From assembly GCA_945897955.1 (NCBI GenBank), contig CAMDGQ010000038.1:1-36358 (forward strand): DNA of 36,358 bases, in the 5' to 3' direction. The stretch is from Tepidiphilus sp. J10. GTDB taxonomy: Bacteria; Pseudomonadota; Gammaproteobacteria; Burkholderiales; Thiobacillaceae. Below are positions 1-8,150 of the stretch, in pieces (within the stretch, counting starts at the first letter, position 1; each line of letters opens with the position of its first letter). A model generated the notes under the pieces. The model did no database searches. It saw nothing but the letters and a program-made list of their open reading frames with translations, and was not told the origin of the DNA. Position numbers and translations under genes: made by a program.

Positions 1-761
1 TCGATGATCCGCCAGGGCGCTTCCGGGATGTGGGTGCGTTCCAGCATGGTTTCCTTGGCCTTGGTGTACTGCTCCCAGCGGCGGCGCGATTCCATGTCCA
101 TCGGGCTCAGCTTCCACTGCTTGAGCGGGTCGTGGATGCGCATCATGAAGCGCAGGTTCTGCTCGTCATCGGTGATCGAGAACCAGTACTTGATCAGGAT
201 GATGCCGGAGCGGATCAGCATCTTCTCGAACTCCGGCACGGTGCGGAAAAACTCCTCGTAATCGTCATCGCTGCAGAAGCCCATGACCTTTTCCACGCCG
301 GCGCGGTTGTACCAGCTGCGGTCGAACAGGACGATCTCTCCGCCGGCGGGGAGGTGCGAGACATAGCGCTGGAAATACCACTGGCTTTGTTCCCGCTCGC
401 TCGGCGCCGGCAACGCCGCGACGCGACAGACACGCGGGTTGAGCCGTTGCGTGATGCGCTTGATGACGCCGCCCTTGCCGGCCGCGTCGCGGCCTTCGAA
501 GAGCACCACCACCTTGAGTTTCTTGTGAACCACCCAGTCCTGCAGCTTGACCAGTTCGCCCTGCAGGCGGAACAACTCCTTGAAATAGAAATGCCGCTCC
601 AGATCTGCGGAAGACGCCGCCGACGCCGTCGCCTCGCCGATCAGCTCGTTCATGCGGTCATCATCGATCTCCATCTCCAGTTCTTCATCGAAGCTGTCCA
701 GCATTTCGTCGTGTACCCGACGTTCGAATTCGATGCGTTCATTGGTTTTGTCTGCGTTCAT
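1..761 (-). CDS. ppk2: Polyphosphate kinase 2 (PPK2), 3' end beyond the left edge
   Basis: The reverse strand reads open for 253 codons from an ATG at 761 and runs off the window. A P-loop GRDAAGKGG lies at residues 90-98 and the Walker B/lid-type motif DRSWYNRAGVE at 147-157. Both are hallmarks of the PPK2 family, which moves phosphate between polyphosphate and nucleotides in the cytoplasm. The acidic N-terminal stretch (about residues 10-40) resembles the extension of class I single-domain PPK2 enzymes. AGGA sits a few bases before the ATG and supports the start. A Pho-box-like promoter lies about 85-120 bp upstream, so phosphate-limitation control is likely. The C-terminus, including the usual length check, is not visible. 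Direction of reaction and GDP/ADP preference cannot be told from sequence. Confidence 0.95.
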   Translation of the reverse strand, partial: MNADKTNERIEFERRVHDEMLDSFDEELEMEIDDDRMNELIGEATASAASSADLERHFYFKELFRLQGELVKLQDWVVHKKLKVVVLFEGRDAAGKGGVIKRITQRLNPRVCRVAALPAPSEREQSQWYFQRYVSHLPAGGEIVLFDRSWYNRAGVEKVMGFCSDDDYEEFFRTVPEFEKMLIRSGIILIKYWFSITDDEQNLRFMMRIHDPLKQWKLSPMDMESRRRWEQYTKAKETMLERTHIPEAPWRII

Positions 762-847
762 GAAATTCCTGGTCAGCGGCTGATGCGCTGCCCGGCAAGC
801 TCGCCCAGACTGTTGCGGGCGTACTTCGGGCTATAGCGGAAGCACGC

Positions 848-881
848 ACTCTATCCGGCCAAGATGACATATACATGACAC
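848..881 (-). promoter_or_regulatory. Pho-box-like promoter upstream of ppk2
   Basis: On the minus strand two 7-mers, GTGTCAT (881-875) and ATGTCAT (870-864), repeat with an 11-bp period. Each matches the PhoB half-site CTGTCAT at 6 of 7 bases. Exactly 10 bp after the second lies TAGAGT (853-848), a plausible -10 element. This is the architecture known for PhoB-activated promoters, where the Pho box replaces the -35. Transcription would start near 841, giving a leader of about 80 nt before the ppk2 ATG. Confidence 0.7.
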
Positions 882-902
882 CCCAGCGAGTTTGACAGCG
901 AG

Positions 903-1637
903 TCAGCGCGGCCCCAGTTCGACCAGACGTTTCGCCGCGTCCGCAAAGGGCAACAGTTGCCGGATGCGTTCCATACTGGGTGCGTGCGCAGCCGCAACGC
1001 CGCCGCCGGCTTCGATCTCTTGCCGAAAATACGCCAGCGCGCCGGATTCGATGCTGCAACCGCTGGCCTGTGCCGCAAGCAGCGCGCCTACCCAGTCGGC
1101 TTCCTGCTCCTGCGCTTGCCACAAGTGTGAAACACGCAGAGCCAGCCCGAAATTTCCCTCGCTCAGTTGCATGGCATCCTCGCCGCGATCGGTCCAGTTG
1201 CCCGGCTTGCCGGAGTACACCGAAAACGCGTTGGCGTCTTCGTCGAAATGGCGCTGCGCGATGTGGACGATTTCATGTCCGATGACGAAAGCAAGCTGAC
1301 AAGCCTCCAGCTTCAGGGCGGAAGGCGTCAGCACGATGACATCGGGCGCGGCGGAATAGGCCGGACCGAGGCTTTCGTCAGGCGAATGGATAAAGCGCAC
1401 CGTTTGCAGCCCGGCCAGCGCAGCCATCCGCCGCCAGTCAGGCGGCGCGGCATACTCCACGCAACCGAGGCAGGGCTGATAGCTCCAGACATAGTGCCGC
1501 AGAGCCGGCGGGTCGGGGAACCAGTCCGCCGGTGCCGGCGCGGCGGTCCGGCTGGTCAAGCCCGCACAGACCACCAGGAACCCCGCAACCCCTCGCCGGA
1601 TTGCCGTCCTGGACGGATTGAAAGCAAATTTGAACAT
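903..1637 (-). CDS. M48-type zinc metalloprotease, secreted or membrane-tethered
   Basis: A 244-residue protein. Residues 121-125 are HEIVH, the gluzincin HExxH zinc motif, and EQEAD at 177-181 supplies the third, glutamate ligand. This spacing is that of M48/Ste24-like peptidases such as BepA and LoiP. The N-terminus has basic residues followed by a hydrophobic run (about 16-27), so it is probably exported to the periplasm. The ATG start is preceded by a purine-rich AAAGGGGA. It is somewhat short for the family and has no recognisable TPR tail. The next gene downstream is ppk2, about 140 bp away and with its own promoter, so the two are probably not co-regulated. The substrate is unknown; envelope protein quality control is an inference from the family. 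Confidence 0.8.
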   Translation of the reverse strand: MFKFAFNPSRTAIRRGVAGFLVVCAGLTSRTAAPAPADWFPDPPALRHYVWSYQPCLGCVEYAAPPDWRRMAALAGLQTVRFIHSPDESLGPAYSAAPDVIVLTPSALKLEACQLAFVIGHEIVHIAQRHFDEDANAFSVYSGKPGNWTDRGEDAMQLSEGNFGLALRVSHLWQAQEQEADWVGALLAAQASGCSIESGALAYFRQEIEAGGGVAAAHAPSMERIRQLLPFADAAKRLVELGPR

Positions 1638-1705
1638 CGCGATCCCCTTTGCCCTGCGTCATCGTTGTTTGACCGCCCGCCGCGCCATCTCCGCTATCTC
1701 GGCGT

Positions 1706-2227
1706 TTACCTGGCGCCCTTCGCCGGCCTGCCGGTCTTGATCACTGCCAGCCCCTGGATTGCCGTCGCCAGATCGGCATCGCTCAGCCGAGTCAGAACTG
1801 CCAGCGCGGCGCGCAGGATTTCGCTTTTCTTCGCCGCCACACCCAAAGTCAGACAGCGCTTCTTGAGCCCGGCGATGACCGCGTGTTCCGCTTCCGGCAT
1901 CGTGAAGCTGTCACGCACCAGCTTGGCGCGCCTGATCTTGGCCGGTTTGGATGGTTTGGCCTGTTCGGTTGCATCGGGCGCGGAAGCAGGCTCGACAACC
2001 GGCTTCGTGGCGCCGGTGGCGCGGGTGGCGCGCGGCTTCGGCGGCGTCTTGACCGCAACATCCGCCGGCTTGACTGCCGGGGTCGGCGCGGGCTTGACGA
2101 CCTTCGCCGCGCGCTTGCCTGGAGGTTTTACCGCTTCGGGTTGCGCCACCGGCGTTTCACTTGCGGCAGCGGGCATTTCGCCTGCCTCGATTGTCGGGAC
2201 TTTTTCGGCGACTTTACGGGTAGCCAT
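1706..2227 (-). CDS. Small basic Lys/Ala/Pro-rich protein with conserved C-terminal helical domain
   Basis: I chose the ATG at 2227 (173 aa) because AAGGAG lies at ideal distance. The frame stays open further upstream, but that extension would run into the divergent phosphoketolase leader. Residues about 1-105 are low-complexity, rich in A, P, K and V, and resemble histone-H1-like tails. The last 65-70 residues look folded and carry alternating basic and hydrophobic helices ending in a KTGRPAK-like segment. I do not recognise a named family. The composition suggests a nucleic-acid-associated or ribbon-helix-helix-like protein, but this is inference. A 15-bp palindrome lies between the start and the phosphoketolase gene. 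Confidence 0.7.
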   Translation of the reverse strand: MATRKVAEKVPTIEAGEMPAAASETPVAQPEAVKPPGKRAAKVVKPAPTPAVKPADVAVKTPPKPRATRATGATKPVVEPASAPDATEQAKPSKPAKIRRAKLVRDSFTMPEAEHAVIAGLKKRCLTLGVAAKKSEILRAALAVLTRLSDADLATAIQGLAVIKTGRPAKGAR

Positions 2228-2254
2228 GATCAACGCTCCTTGTTCGATAAACGA

Positions 2255-2269
2255 TATAAACAGTTTATA
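2255..2269. promoter_or_regulatory. Palindrome TATAAACAGTTTATA in the divergent promoter region
   Basis: A perfect inverted repeat of 7 bp arms around a single central base, about 30 bp upstream of the small basic protein gene. It contains TATAAA on the minus strand, a plausible -10. It could be an operator or simply an AT-rich promoter. The 208 bp between the two divergent genes hold no other gene. Confidence 0.35.
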
Positions 2270-2435
2270 CGCTAAATCGGGAAGCGCAATGGAACCGTTG
2301 CAAAGGGGCGGGCTCGGCTCCTGAACAGGACCGAAGGATGGGCCAAGCGCAGCATCAACAGCGGCAGCAAATTTGTAATCTTGGCGGCGAAGAATGGCGG
2401 GCACCCGATGTGCAACCCGCCAGGAAGGAAAGCCG

Positions 2436-4820
2436 ATGAACGCGACCGCCCCGATTTTCAATGCCACGCTCGCCAGCGAGGAACTGGAGAAGATCAACGC
2501 CTACTGGAGCGCCTGCAATTACCTGGCAGCGGGAATGATCTTCCTGCGCGACAACCCGCTGCTGCGCGAGCCGCTGCAACCCGAACACGTCAAGCGCCGA
2601 CTGCTCGGCCATTGGGGCGCGAGTCCCGGTTTGAGCTTTGCCTGGGTGCATCTGAACCGGCTGATCAACAAGTACGATCTGGACACCATCTTCATGGCCG
2701 GCCCCGGCCACGGCGCGCCCGGCATCCTGGCGCCGGCCTATCTGGAAGGCTTTTACAGCGAGGTCTACCCGAACAAGAGCGAAGACCTTGAAGGCATGCG
2801 TCAGTTCTTCAAGGAGTTCTCCTTCCCCGGCGGCATCGGCAGCCATTGCACGCCGGAAACCCCCGGCTCGATCCATGAAGGCGGCGAACTCGGCTACAGC
2901 GTGTCGCACGCCTTTGGCGCGGCCTACGACAACCCGGACCTGCTGGTCGCGGTGATGGTCGGCGACGGCGAGGCGGAAACCGCGCCGCTGGCCACCTCCT
3001 GGCATTCCAACAAATTTCTCAACCCGATCCGCGATGGCGCGGTGTTGCCCATCCTTCATCTCAACGGCTACAAGATCAACAACCCGACCATCCTGGCGCG
3101 CATCTCGCACGAGGAACTGGAAAACCTGTTCAAGGGCTACGGCTGGACGCCGTATTTCGTCGAGGGGTCCGACCCGATGACCATGCATGCACGCATGGCC
3201 GAGGTGCTGGAACAGTGTGTGCTGGAAATCCGCCGCGTGCAGACCGAGGCCCGCGCCAGCGGCATTCCAGGCCGGCCGCGCTGGCCGATGATCGTGCTGC
3301 GCTCGCCGAAGGGCTGGACCGGCCCGGTCGAAGTGGATGGCAAGAAAGTGGAAGGCTTCTGGCGTTCGCATCAGGTGCCCATCGCCGATGTGCGCGGCAA
3401 CCCGGCGCATCTGCAACAACTGGAAGCGTGGCTGCACAGCTATGCGCCGGAAACGCTGTTCGACGAGAGCGGCCGCCTGCGTCCTGATCTGAAAGAACTG
3501 GCGCCGCATGGTGCGCGCCGCATGAGCGCGAACCCGCACGCCAACGGCGGCCTGTTGCGGCATGCGCTGCGCCTGCCGGACTTCCGCGCCTACGCCGCCG
3601 AACTGCCCGGCCCCGGCAAGATCACGGCGGAAAATACGCGTCCGCTCGGCATGCTGCTGCGCGATGTAATGGCGCAGAACATGACCAATTTCCGCGTCTT
3701 CGGCCCGGACGAAAACGCCTCCAACAAACTCGACAACATCTACGAAGTCAGCAAGAAAACCTGGCTGGCCGACATCTACCCGGAAGACGCCGGCGGCAGC
3801 GAACTGTCTCCCGACGGCCGGGTCATGGAAATGCTCTCGGAACACACGCTGGAAGGCTGGCTGGAAGGCTATCTGCTGTCCGGCCGGCATGGCTTCTTCT
3901 CGACCTATGAAGCCTTCGTGCACGTCATCGATTCGATGTTCAACCAGCATGCGAAATGGCTGGCGATGTCGAAGGAAGTGCCCTGGCGGGCGCCGGTGTC
4001 ATCGCTCAACCTGCTGATCACCTCGACCGTCTGGCGCCAGGATCACAACGGCTTCACGCACCAAGACCCGGGTTTCCTGGATGTGGTGGTCAACAAGAGC
4101 CCGGAAGTCACCCGCATCTATCTGCCGGCCGACGTCAACACCCTGCTGGCCACCGCCGCGCACTGCCTGAACAGCACCGATTACATCAACGTCATCGTCT
4201 GCGACAAGCAGAAGCACTTGCAGTATCTGGACATGGATGCGGCGATCAAGCATTGCACCAAGGGCATCGGCATCTGGGAGTGGGCGAGCAACGATGCCGG
4301 CCAGGAACCTGATGTGGTGATGGCCAGCGCCGGCGACATTCCGACCAAGGAAGCGCTGGCCGCGACCGTGCTGCTGCGGGAGAACTTCCCCGACCTGAAA
4401 GTGCGTTTCGTCAACGTCGTTGATCTCTACAAGCTGACCCCGGCCAGCGAGCACCCGCACGGTCTCAGCGACAAGGATTTCGACAGCCTGTTCACCCTCG
4501 ACAAGCCGGTGATCTTCAACTTCCACGGCTACCCGTGGCTGATCCACCGCCTGGCGTATCGCCGCCACAACCACGCCAACATGCATGTACGCGGCTACAA
4601 GGAGAAGGGCAGCATCAACACGCCGCTGGAACTGGCGATCCAGAACGAAATCGACCGTTTCAGCCTGGCCATCGACGTTATCGACCGCATCCCGTCGCTG
4701 CGGGTGGCCGGCGCCCACGTCAAGGAAAAGCTGCGCGACATGCAGATCGAATGCCGAAATTACGCCTATGAAAACGGCGTCGATCTGCCGGCGGCGGATG
4801 CCTGGGTCTGGCCTTACTGA
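2436..4820 (+). CDS. xfp: Xylulose-5-phosphate/fructose-6-phosphate phosphoketolase
   Basis: A 794-residue protein, the usual length for bacterial phosphoketolase. This thiamine-diphosphate enzyme splits xylulose-5-P or fructose-6-P with inorganic phosphate to give acetyl-phosphate plus glyceraldehyde-3-P or erythrose-4-P. The N-terminal half carries the family run ending in GPGHGAPG and the thiamine-diphosphate/Mg segment [14 protein letters not shown]. Further on are [11 protein letters not shown] and the strongly conserved HQDPGFLD. I chose the ATG at 2436 because AGGAAGGAAAG immediately precedes it; an in-frame start at 2394 has no such site. The gene is 18 bp from glgP and probably cotranscribed with it, linking glycogen breakdown to acetyl-phosphate. 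No convincing Pho box was found upstream. Confidence 0.97.
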   Translation: MNATAPIFNATLASEELEKINAYWSACNYLAAGMIFLRDNPLLREPLQPEHVKRRLLGHWGASPGLSFAWVHLNRLINKYDLDTIFMAGPGHGAPGILAPAYLEGFYSEVYPNKSEDLEGMRQFFKEFSFPGGIGSHCTPETPGSIHEGGELGYSVSHAFGAAYDNPDLLVAVMVGDGEAETAPLATSWHSNKFLNPIRDGAVLPILHLNGYKINNPTILARISHEELENLFKGYGWTPYFVEGSDPMTMHARMAEVLEQCVLEIRRVQTEARASGIPGRPRWPMIVLRSPKGWTGPVEVDGKKVEGFWRSHQVPIADVRGNPAHLQQLEAWLHSYAPETLFDESGRLRPDLKELAPHGARRMSANPHANGGLLRHALRLPDFRAYAAELPGPGKITAENTRPLGMLLRDVMAQNMTNFRVFGPDENASNKLDNIYEVSKKTWLADIYPEDAGGSELSPDGRVMEMLSEHTLEGWLEGYLLSGRHGFFSTYEAFVHVIDSMFNQHAKWLAMSKEVPWRAPVSSLNLLITSTVWRQDHNGFTHQDPGFLDVVVNKSPEVTRIYLPADVNTLLATAAHCLNSTDYINVIVCDKQKHLQYLDMDAAIKHCTKGIGIWEWASNDAGQEPDVVMASAGDIPTKEALAATVLLRENFPDLKVRFVNVVDLYKLTPASEHPHGLSDKDFDSLFTLDKPVIFNFHGYPWLIHRLAYRRHNHANMHVRGYKEKGSINTPLELAIQNEIDRFSLAIDVIDRIPSLRVAGAHVKEKLRDMQIECRNYAYENGVDLPAADAWVWPY

Positions 4821-4838
4821 TCAACAACGAAACCCGCC

Positions 4839-7313
4839 ATGTCCGACATCGCCGAAAGAGCCCTGCACACCCGCGCCGCCCGTTCCGAAGAGGCGTTGCG
4901 GCGCTCGTTGATCGACAACCTGTTCTACGTCACCGGCCGTTCGCTGAAGGATGCGTCTCCGGTCGATCTGTATACCGCGCTGGCCCATACAGTGCGCGAT
5001 CGCATGCTGGAACGCTTCATCAACACGGCGGAGAAATACAAGCAAAGCAACGCCAGAACGGTGTGCTACTTCTCGGCCGAGTTCCTGCTCGGGCCGCACC
5101 TGGGCAACAACATTCTCAATCTGGGGCTGCACGAAAACCTGGCCAAAGCCCTGCAGGCCATGGGGCTCGATCTGGATACGCTGTTGCAGCAGGAACAGGA
5201 GCCCGGCCTCGGCAACGGCGGCCTCGGGCGGCTGGCGGCGTGCTATCTGGATTCGATGGCGACGCTGGAAATTCCCGCCATCGGCTACGGCATCCGTTAC
5301 GAATTCGGTCTCTTCGATCAGGTCATCAAGGATGGCTGGCAGGTTGAAGTCACCGATGCCTGGCTGCGCGAGGGCAACCCGTGGGAATTGCCCAACCGGC
5401 AGTGTCGCTACCCGGTTCGGCTGGGCGGCCACACCGAGAAATACGTCGATGACATGGAACGCGATCGGGTGCGCTGGATCGCCGGCAGCACGGTGTACGG
5501 CGTCGCCTTCGACACGCCGATCCTCGGTTTTGGCGTGATCAACGTCAACCTGTTGCGCCTGTGGAAATCGGAAGCGCGCGATACCTTCGACTTCCAGGCT
5601 TTCAATGCTGGCGATTACTTCGGCGCGGTTGACGCCATGGTCGAAGCGGAGAACCTGACCAAGGTGCTCTACCCGAACGACGAGCCGGAAGTCGGCAAGG
5701 AGCTACGCCTCAAACAGCAGTATTTCTTCGTCTCCTGCTCGTTGCAGGACATGATCCGCAGCGTCTTGCGCGATGTCGGCGATCTGGGCCGCTTTGCCGA
5801 AAAATTCGTCGCCCAGCTCAACGACACCCACCCCGCCATCGCCGTACCGGAGCTGATGCGCCTGCTGCTCGACGAGCACGCGATGAACTGGCAGCAGGCC
5901 TGGGAAATCACACGGAAAAGTTTTGCCTACACCAATCACACGCTGTTGCCGGAAGCGATGGAAACCTGGCCGCTGGATCTGTTCCAGCGCATCCTGCCGC
6001 GCCACCTCGAAATCATCTACGAGATCAACCAGCGCTTCCTCGACGAAGTACGCCTGCGCTTTTTCGGCGACGAGCAACGCCTGATGCGCATGTCGCTGAT
6101 CGCCGAAGGGCCGGTACGTCGGGTGCGCATGGCGCATCTGGCGGCGGTGGGCGGCTTCGCCATCAATGGCGTCGCGTCGCTGCATAGCGCGTTGCTGAAA
6201 GAAACCGTGATGCACGATTTCTTCGAACTCTGGCCGGAGAAATTCAGCAACAAAACCAACGGCGTCACCCCGCGCCGTTTCATCGCACTGGCCAACCCGC
6301 CACTGACCGCGTTGATCGAAGAAACCATCGACAACGACTGGTTGCGCAATCTGGATTCGTTGCAGCGGCTGCAACCCTATGCCGAAGACGCCGGCTTCCG
6401 GGTGCGCTGGCGCGAAGTGAAGCTCAGCGCCAAGCGCAGGCTGTCAGACCATATCGGCAAGACGCTGGGCATCGCGGTCGATCCGGCTTCGCTGTTCGAC
6501 ATCCAGGCCAAGCGCATCCACGAATACAAGCGCCAGCACCTCAACCTGCTGCATATCATCAGCCTGTATTGCCGCCTGAAGAACAGCCCGAATCTGGCGG
6601 TCACGCCGCGCACCTTCATCTTTGGCGGCAAGGCCGCGCCGGGCTATCACATGGCCAAGCTGATCATCAAACTGATCCATGCCGTGGCCGATGTGGTGAA
6701 CCGCGATCCGCAAGTGAACAAGCTGTTGAAAGTCGTCTTCGTGCCCGATTTCAATGTCCAGAACGCACAGCGCATCTACCCCGCCGCCGACCTCTCGGAA
6801 CAGATTTCGACCGCCGGCAAGGAAGCCTCCGGCACCGGCAACATGAAATTCTCGATGAACGGCGCCCTCACCATCGGCACGCTGGACGGCGCCAATGTGG
6901 AAATCCGGGAAGCCGTCGGCGAGGAAAACTTCTTCCTCTTCGGCCTCACCGCCGCCCAGGTTCAGGAACGTCTGAATGCGGGTTATCAGCCCTGGCCGAT
7001 CATTCAACACAACCCCGAACTTCTCCACGCCCTCGATCTGATCGACTCCGGTCTGTTCTCGCACGGCGACCGCCAGATGTTCGCGCCGCTCACCGGCAAC
7101 CTGCGCCATCACGATCCTTTCCTGGTCTGCGCCGATTTCGACGCTTATCTAGAATGCCAGGATCATGTCGGCGAGCACTACCGCGATGTCGAACAATGGA
7201 CGCGGATGTCCATCCTCAATGTCGCGCGCATCGGCAAGTTTTCGTCCGACCGCGCCATCCGCGAATACGCCGAAGATATCTGGAAGGTTGTGCCGGTTTC
7301 GGTGGCGAAGTGA
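4839..7313 (+). CDS. glgP: Glycogen/alpha-glucan phosphorylase
   Basis: An 824-residue GT35 enzyme that uses inorganic phosphate to release glucose-1-phosphate from glycogen or other alpha-1,4-glucans in the cytosol. The pyridoxal-phosphate site EASGTGNMKFSMNGA is present; the lysine of NMKF, residue 670, would form the Schiff base. Also seen are GNGGLGRLAACYLDS near residue 130 and QLNDTHPAIAVPELMR near 330, both standard. Length is normal. There is no strong Shine-Dalgarno before the ATG, which lies 18 bp after the xfp stop, so translational coupling to xfp is likely. No convincing intrinsic terminator was seen after the stop codon. Confidence 0.97.
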   Translation: MSDIAERALHTRAARSEEALRRSLIDNLFYVTGRSLKDASPVDLYTALAHTVRDRMLERFINTAEKYKQSNARTVCYFSAEFLLGPHLGNNILNLGLHENLAKALQAMGLDLDTLLQQEQEPGLGNGGLGRLAACYLDSMATLEIPAIGYGIRYEFGLFDQVIKDGWQVEVTDAWLREGNPWELPNRQCRYPVRLGGHTEKYVDDMERDRVRWIAGSTVYGVAFDTPILGFGVINVNLLRLWKSEARDTFDFQAFNAGDYFGAVDAMVEAENLTKVLYPNDEPEVGKELRLKQQYFFVSCSLQDMIRSVLRDVGDLGRFAEKFVAQLNDTHPAIAVPELMRLLLDEHAMNWQQAWEITRKSFAYTNHTLLPEAMETWPLDLFQRILPRHLEIIYEINQRFLDEVRLRFFGDEQRLMRMSLIAEGPVRRVRMAHLAAVGGFAINGVASLHSALLKETVMHDFFELWPEKFSNKTNGVTPRRFIALANPPLTALIEETIDNDWLRNLDSLQRLQPYAEDAGFRVRWREVKLSAKRRLSDHIGKTLGIAVDPASLFDIQAKRIHEYKRQHLNLLHIISLYCRLKNSPNLAVTPRTFIFGGKAAPGYHMAKLIIKLIHAVADVVNRDPQVNKLLKVVFVPDFNVQNAQRIYPAADLSEQISTAGKEASGTGNMKFSMNGALTIGTLDGANVEIREAVGEENFFLFGLTAAQVQERLNAGYQPWPIIQHNPELLHALDLIDSGLFSHGDRQMFAPLTGNLRHHDPFLVCADFDAYLECQDHVGEHYRDVEQWTRMSILNVARIGKFSSDRAIREYAEDIWKVVPVSVAK

Positions 7314-7679
7314 ATCTATAAACGGCTATCCGCAAACCAAGGTTGGATTCCTCTATAGCCGGAAATAGCTTGCCCTTTGTTCCAGAGTTGGCTGGAAAAC
7401 TGATCGGCACAAAGCGACCTGGAAGGGTCGTTCGTCCCTCATGACCATCGCGTCGGCTGTCCAAAGTTGAGCCGCCATTCAAGTATTCGATGTGTATGCC
7501 GGCCCCGCCTGACCCGACAGGCCAGCCAGTCACGGCTGTTACTTACCTTGCCTCATGTGGCGGGAAATCAGATTAATTGCCGAAAGCGTAACGATGGCCT
7601 GCCCTCGTACGCGACATCGTAGGCAGAATCCAGGTTTTTTCAGGTTCAAATTGACGCGCACCTACGCCACCGAGTCTCC
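7314..7679. other. 366-bp gene-free stretch between convergent genes
   Basis: The 3' ends of glgP (plus strand) and the TerB-like gene (minus strand) face each other here. Base composition is visibly less GC-rich than the flanking genes. A 6-bp inverted repeat GGCTAT/ATAGCC (7324-7360) has no T-run, so I call no terminator. A reverse-strand open frame of about 105 codons enters the glgP 3' end; it has no ribosome-binding site and I do not call it a gene. The stretch may be a decayed mobile-element remnant, but I recognise no specific element. Confidence 0.5.
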
Positions 7680-8141
7680 TTAACCCGGATGAGCCAGTTC
7701 CTCGCCAACCTTGGCAACCGATTCGGCATCGGGCAGGTTGGCAAGCTGGCTAAGCAGATGATCCTGGATGATGTCGTCGAGGGCTTCGAAGCGTTCGCTC
7801 GGCATGCCGATGCTGCTCGCGATGGCCAATACTGCGTCTCGCTCTGCCTGGCTGAATTGGCCATCGGCATAGGCGACCATCAGGCAGGAACTGATCACCA
7901 GATCACGCTGACCCGCCGTCGGGAAACTCTCGGAACTCAGCGGAGCTGCCTGGCTGGAAGCGGCCAGCAGGCTGTCGAAGGGAATCTGTGCCAGTTCGGC
8001 ATCGGCTTCGTAGAACGCGCGGATCAACGCGATTTCCTCTGCCACATGGCCGGCATCGACCTGGGCGACTTCCAGCATGGCGCGGGTGGCGAGGGATTTT
8101 TGGGCAAGATCGAGTTCGACAGCATCGTTGAAGGGCAGCAT
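7680..8141 (-). CDS. TerB-like protein, last gene of the PspA/AAA+/ABC operon
   Basis: A 153-residue, mostly helical acidic protein. Residues about 80-130, around LMVAYADGQFSQAERDAV, carry the ADG-x(5)-E signature of the TerB/DUF533 helical fold. That fold is associated with tellurite-resistance proteins and membrane or metal-linked stress modules. TAGGAG precedes the ATG. It lies 9 bp after the AAA+ ATPase stop, so it is cotranscribed with it. TerB domains often pair with AAA+ ATPases and membrane-stress proteins. Here it may be an adaptor or sensor for the ATPase, which is an inference. No TerC, TerD or TerZ genes are present, so tellurite resistance should not be assumed. Confidence 0.75.
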   Translation of the reverse strand: MLPFNDAVELDLAQKSLATRAMLEVAQVDAGHVAEEIALIRAFYEADAELAQIPFDSLLAASSQAAPLSSESFPTAGQRDLVISSCLMVAYADGQFSQAERDAVLAIASSIGMPSERFEALDDIIQDHLLSQLANLPDAESVAKVGEELAHPG

Positions 8142-8150
8142 GGGAGTCTC

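Noticed and set aside
30-836. Long plus-strand open frame opposite ppk2
   Set aside because: It is the complement of the clear PPK2 coding frame, with His/Arg/Gln-rich shadow composition and no ribosome site.
2373-2395. TTGTAAT followed 10 bp later by AAGAAT upstream of xfp, as a possible Pho box
   Set aside because: Only one half-site; the position 11 bp upstream matches at 2 of 7 bases, so the tandem repeat that defines the site is missing.
2355-3950. 531-codon reverse-strand open frame over phosphoketolase
   Set aside because: Shadow of the GC-rich xfp frame; protein is low-complexity His/Ala/Arg-rich and resembles nothing.
7324-7360. Intrinsic terminator after glgP
   Set aside because: The 6-bp stem has a 25-nt loop and no T-run.
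7216-7533. Reverse-strand open frame of 105 codons across the glgP end
   Set aside because: No ribosome site, half of it is the complement of glgP, and no recognisable domain.
7680-8141. Tellurite-resistance locus
   Set aside because: Only a TerB-like fold is present; no TerC, TerD, TerZ or TerA genes, so the resistance label is not justified.
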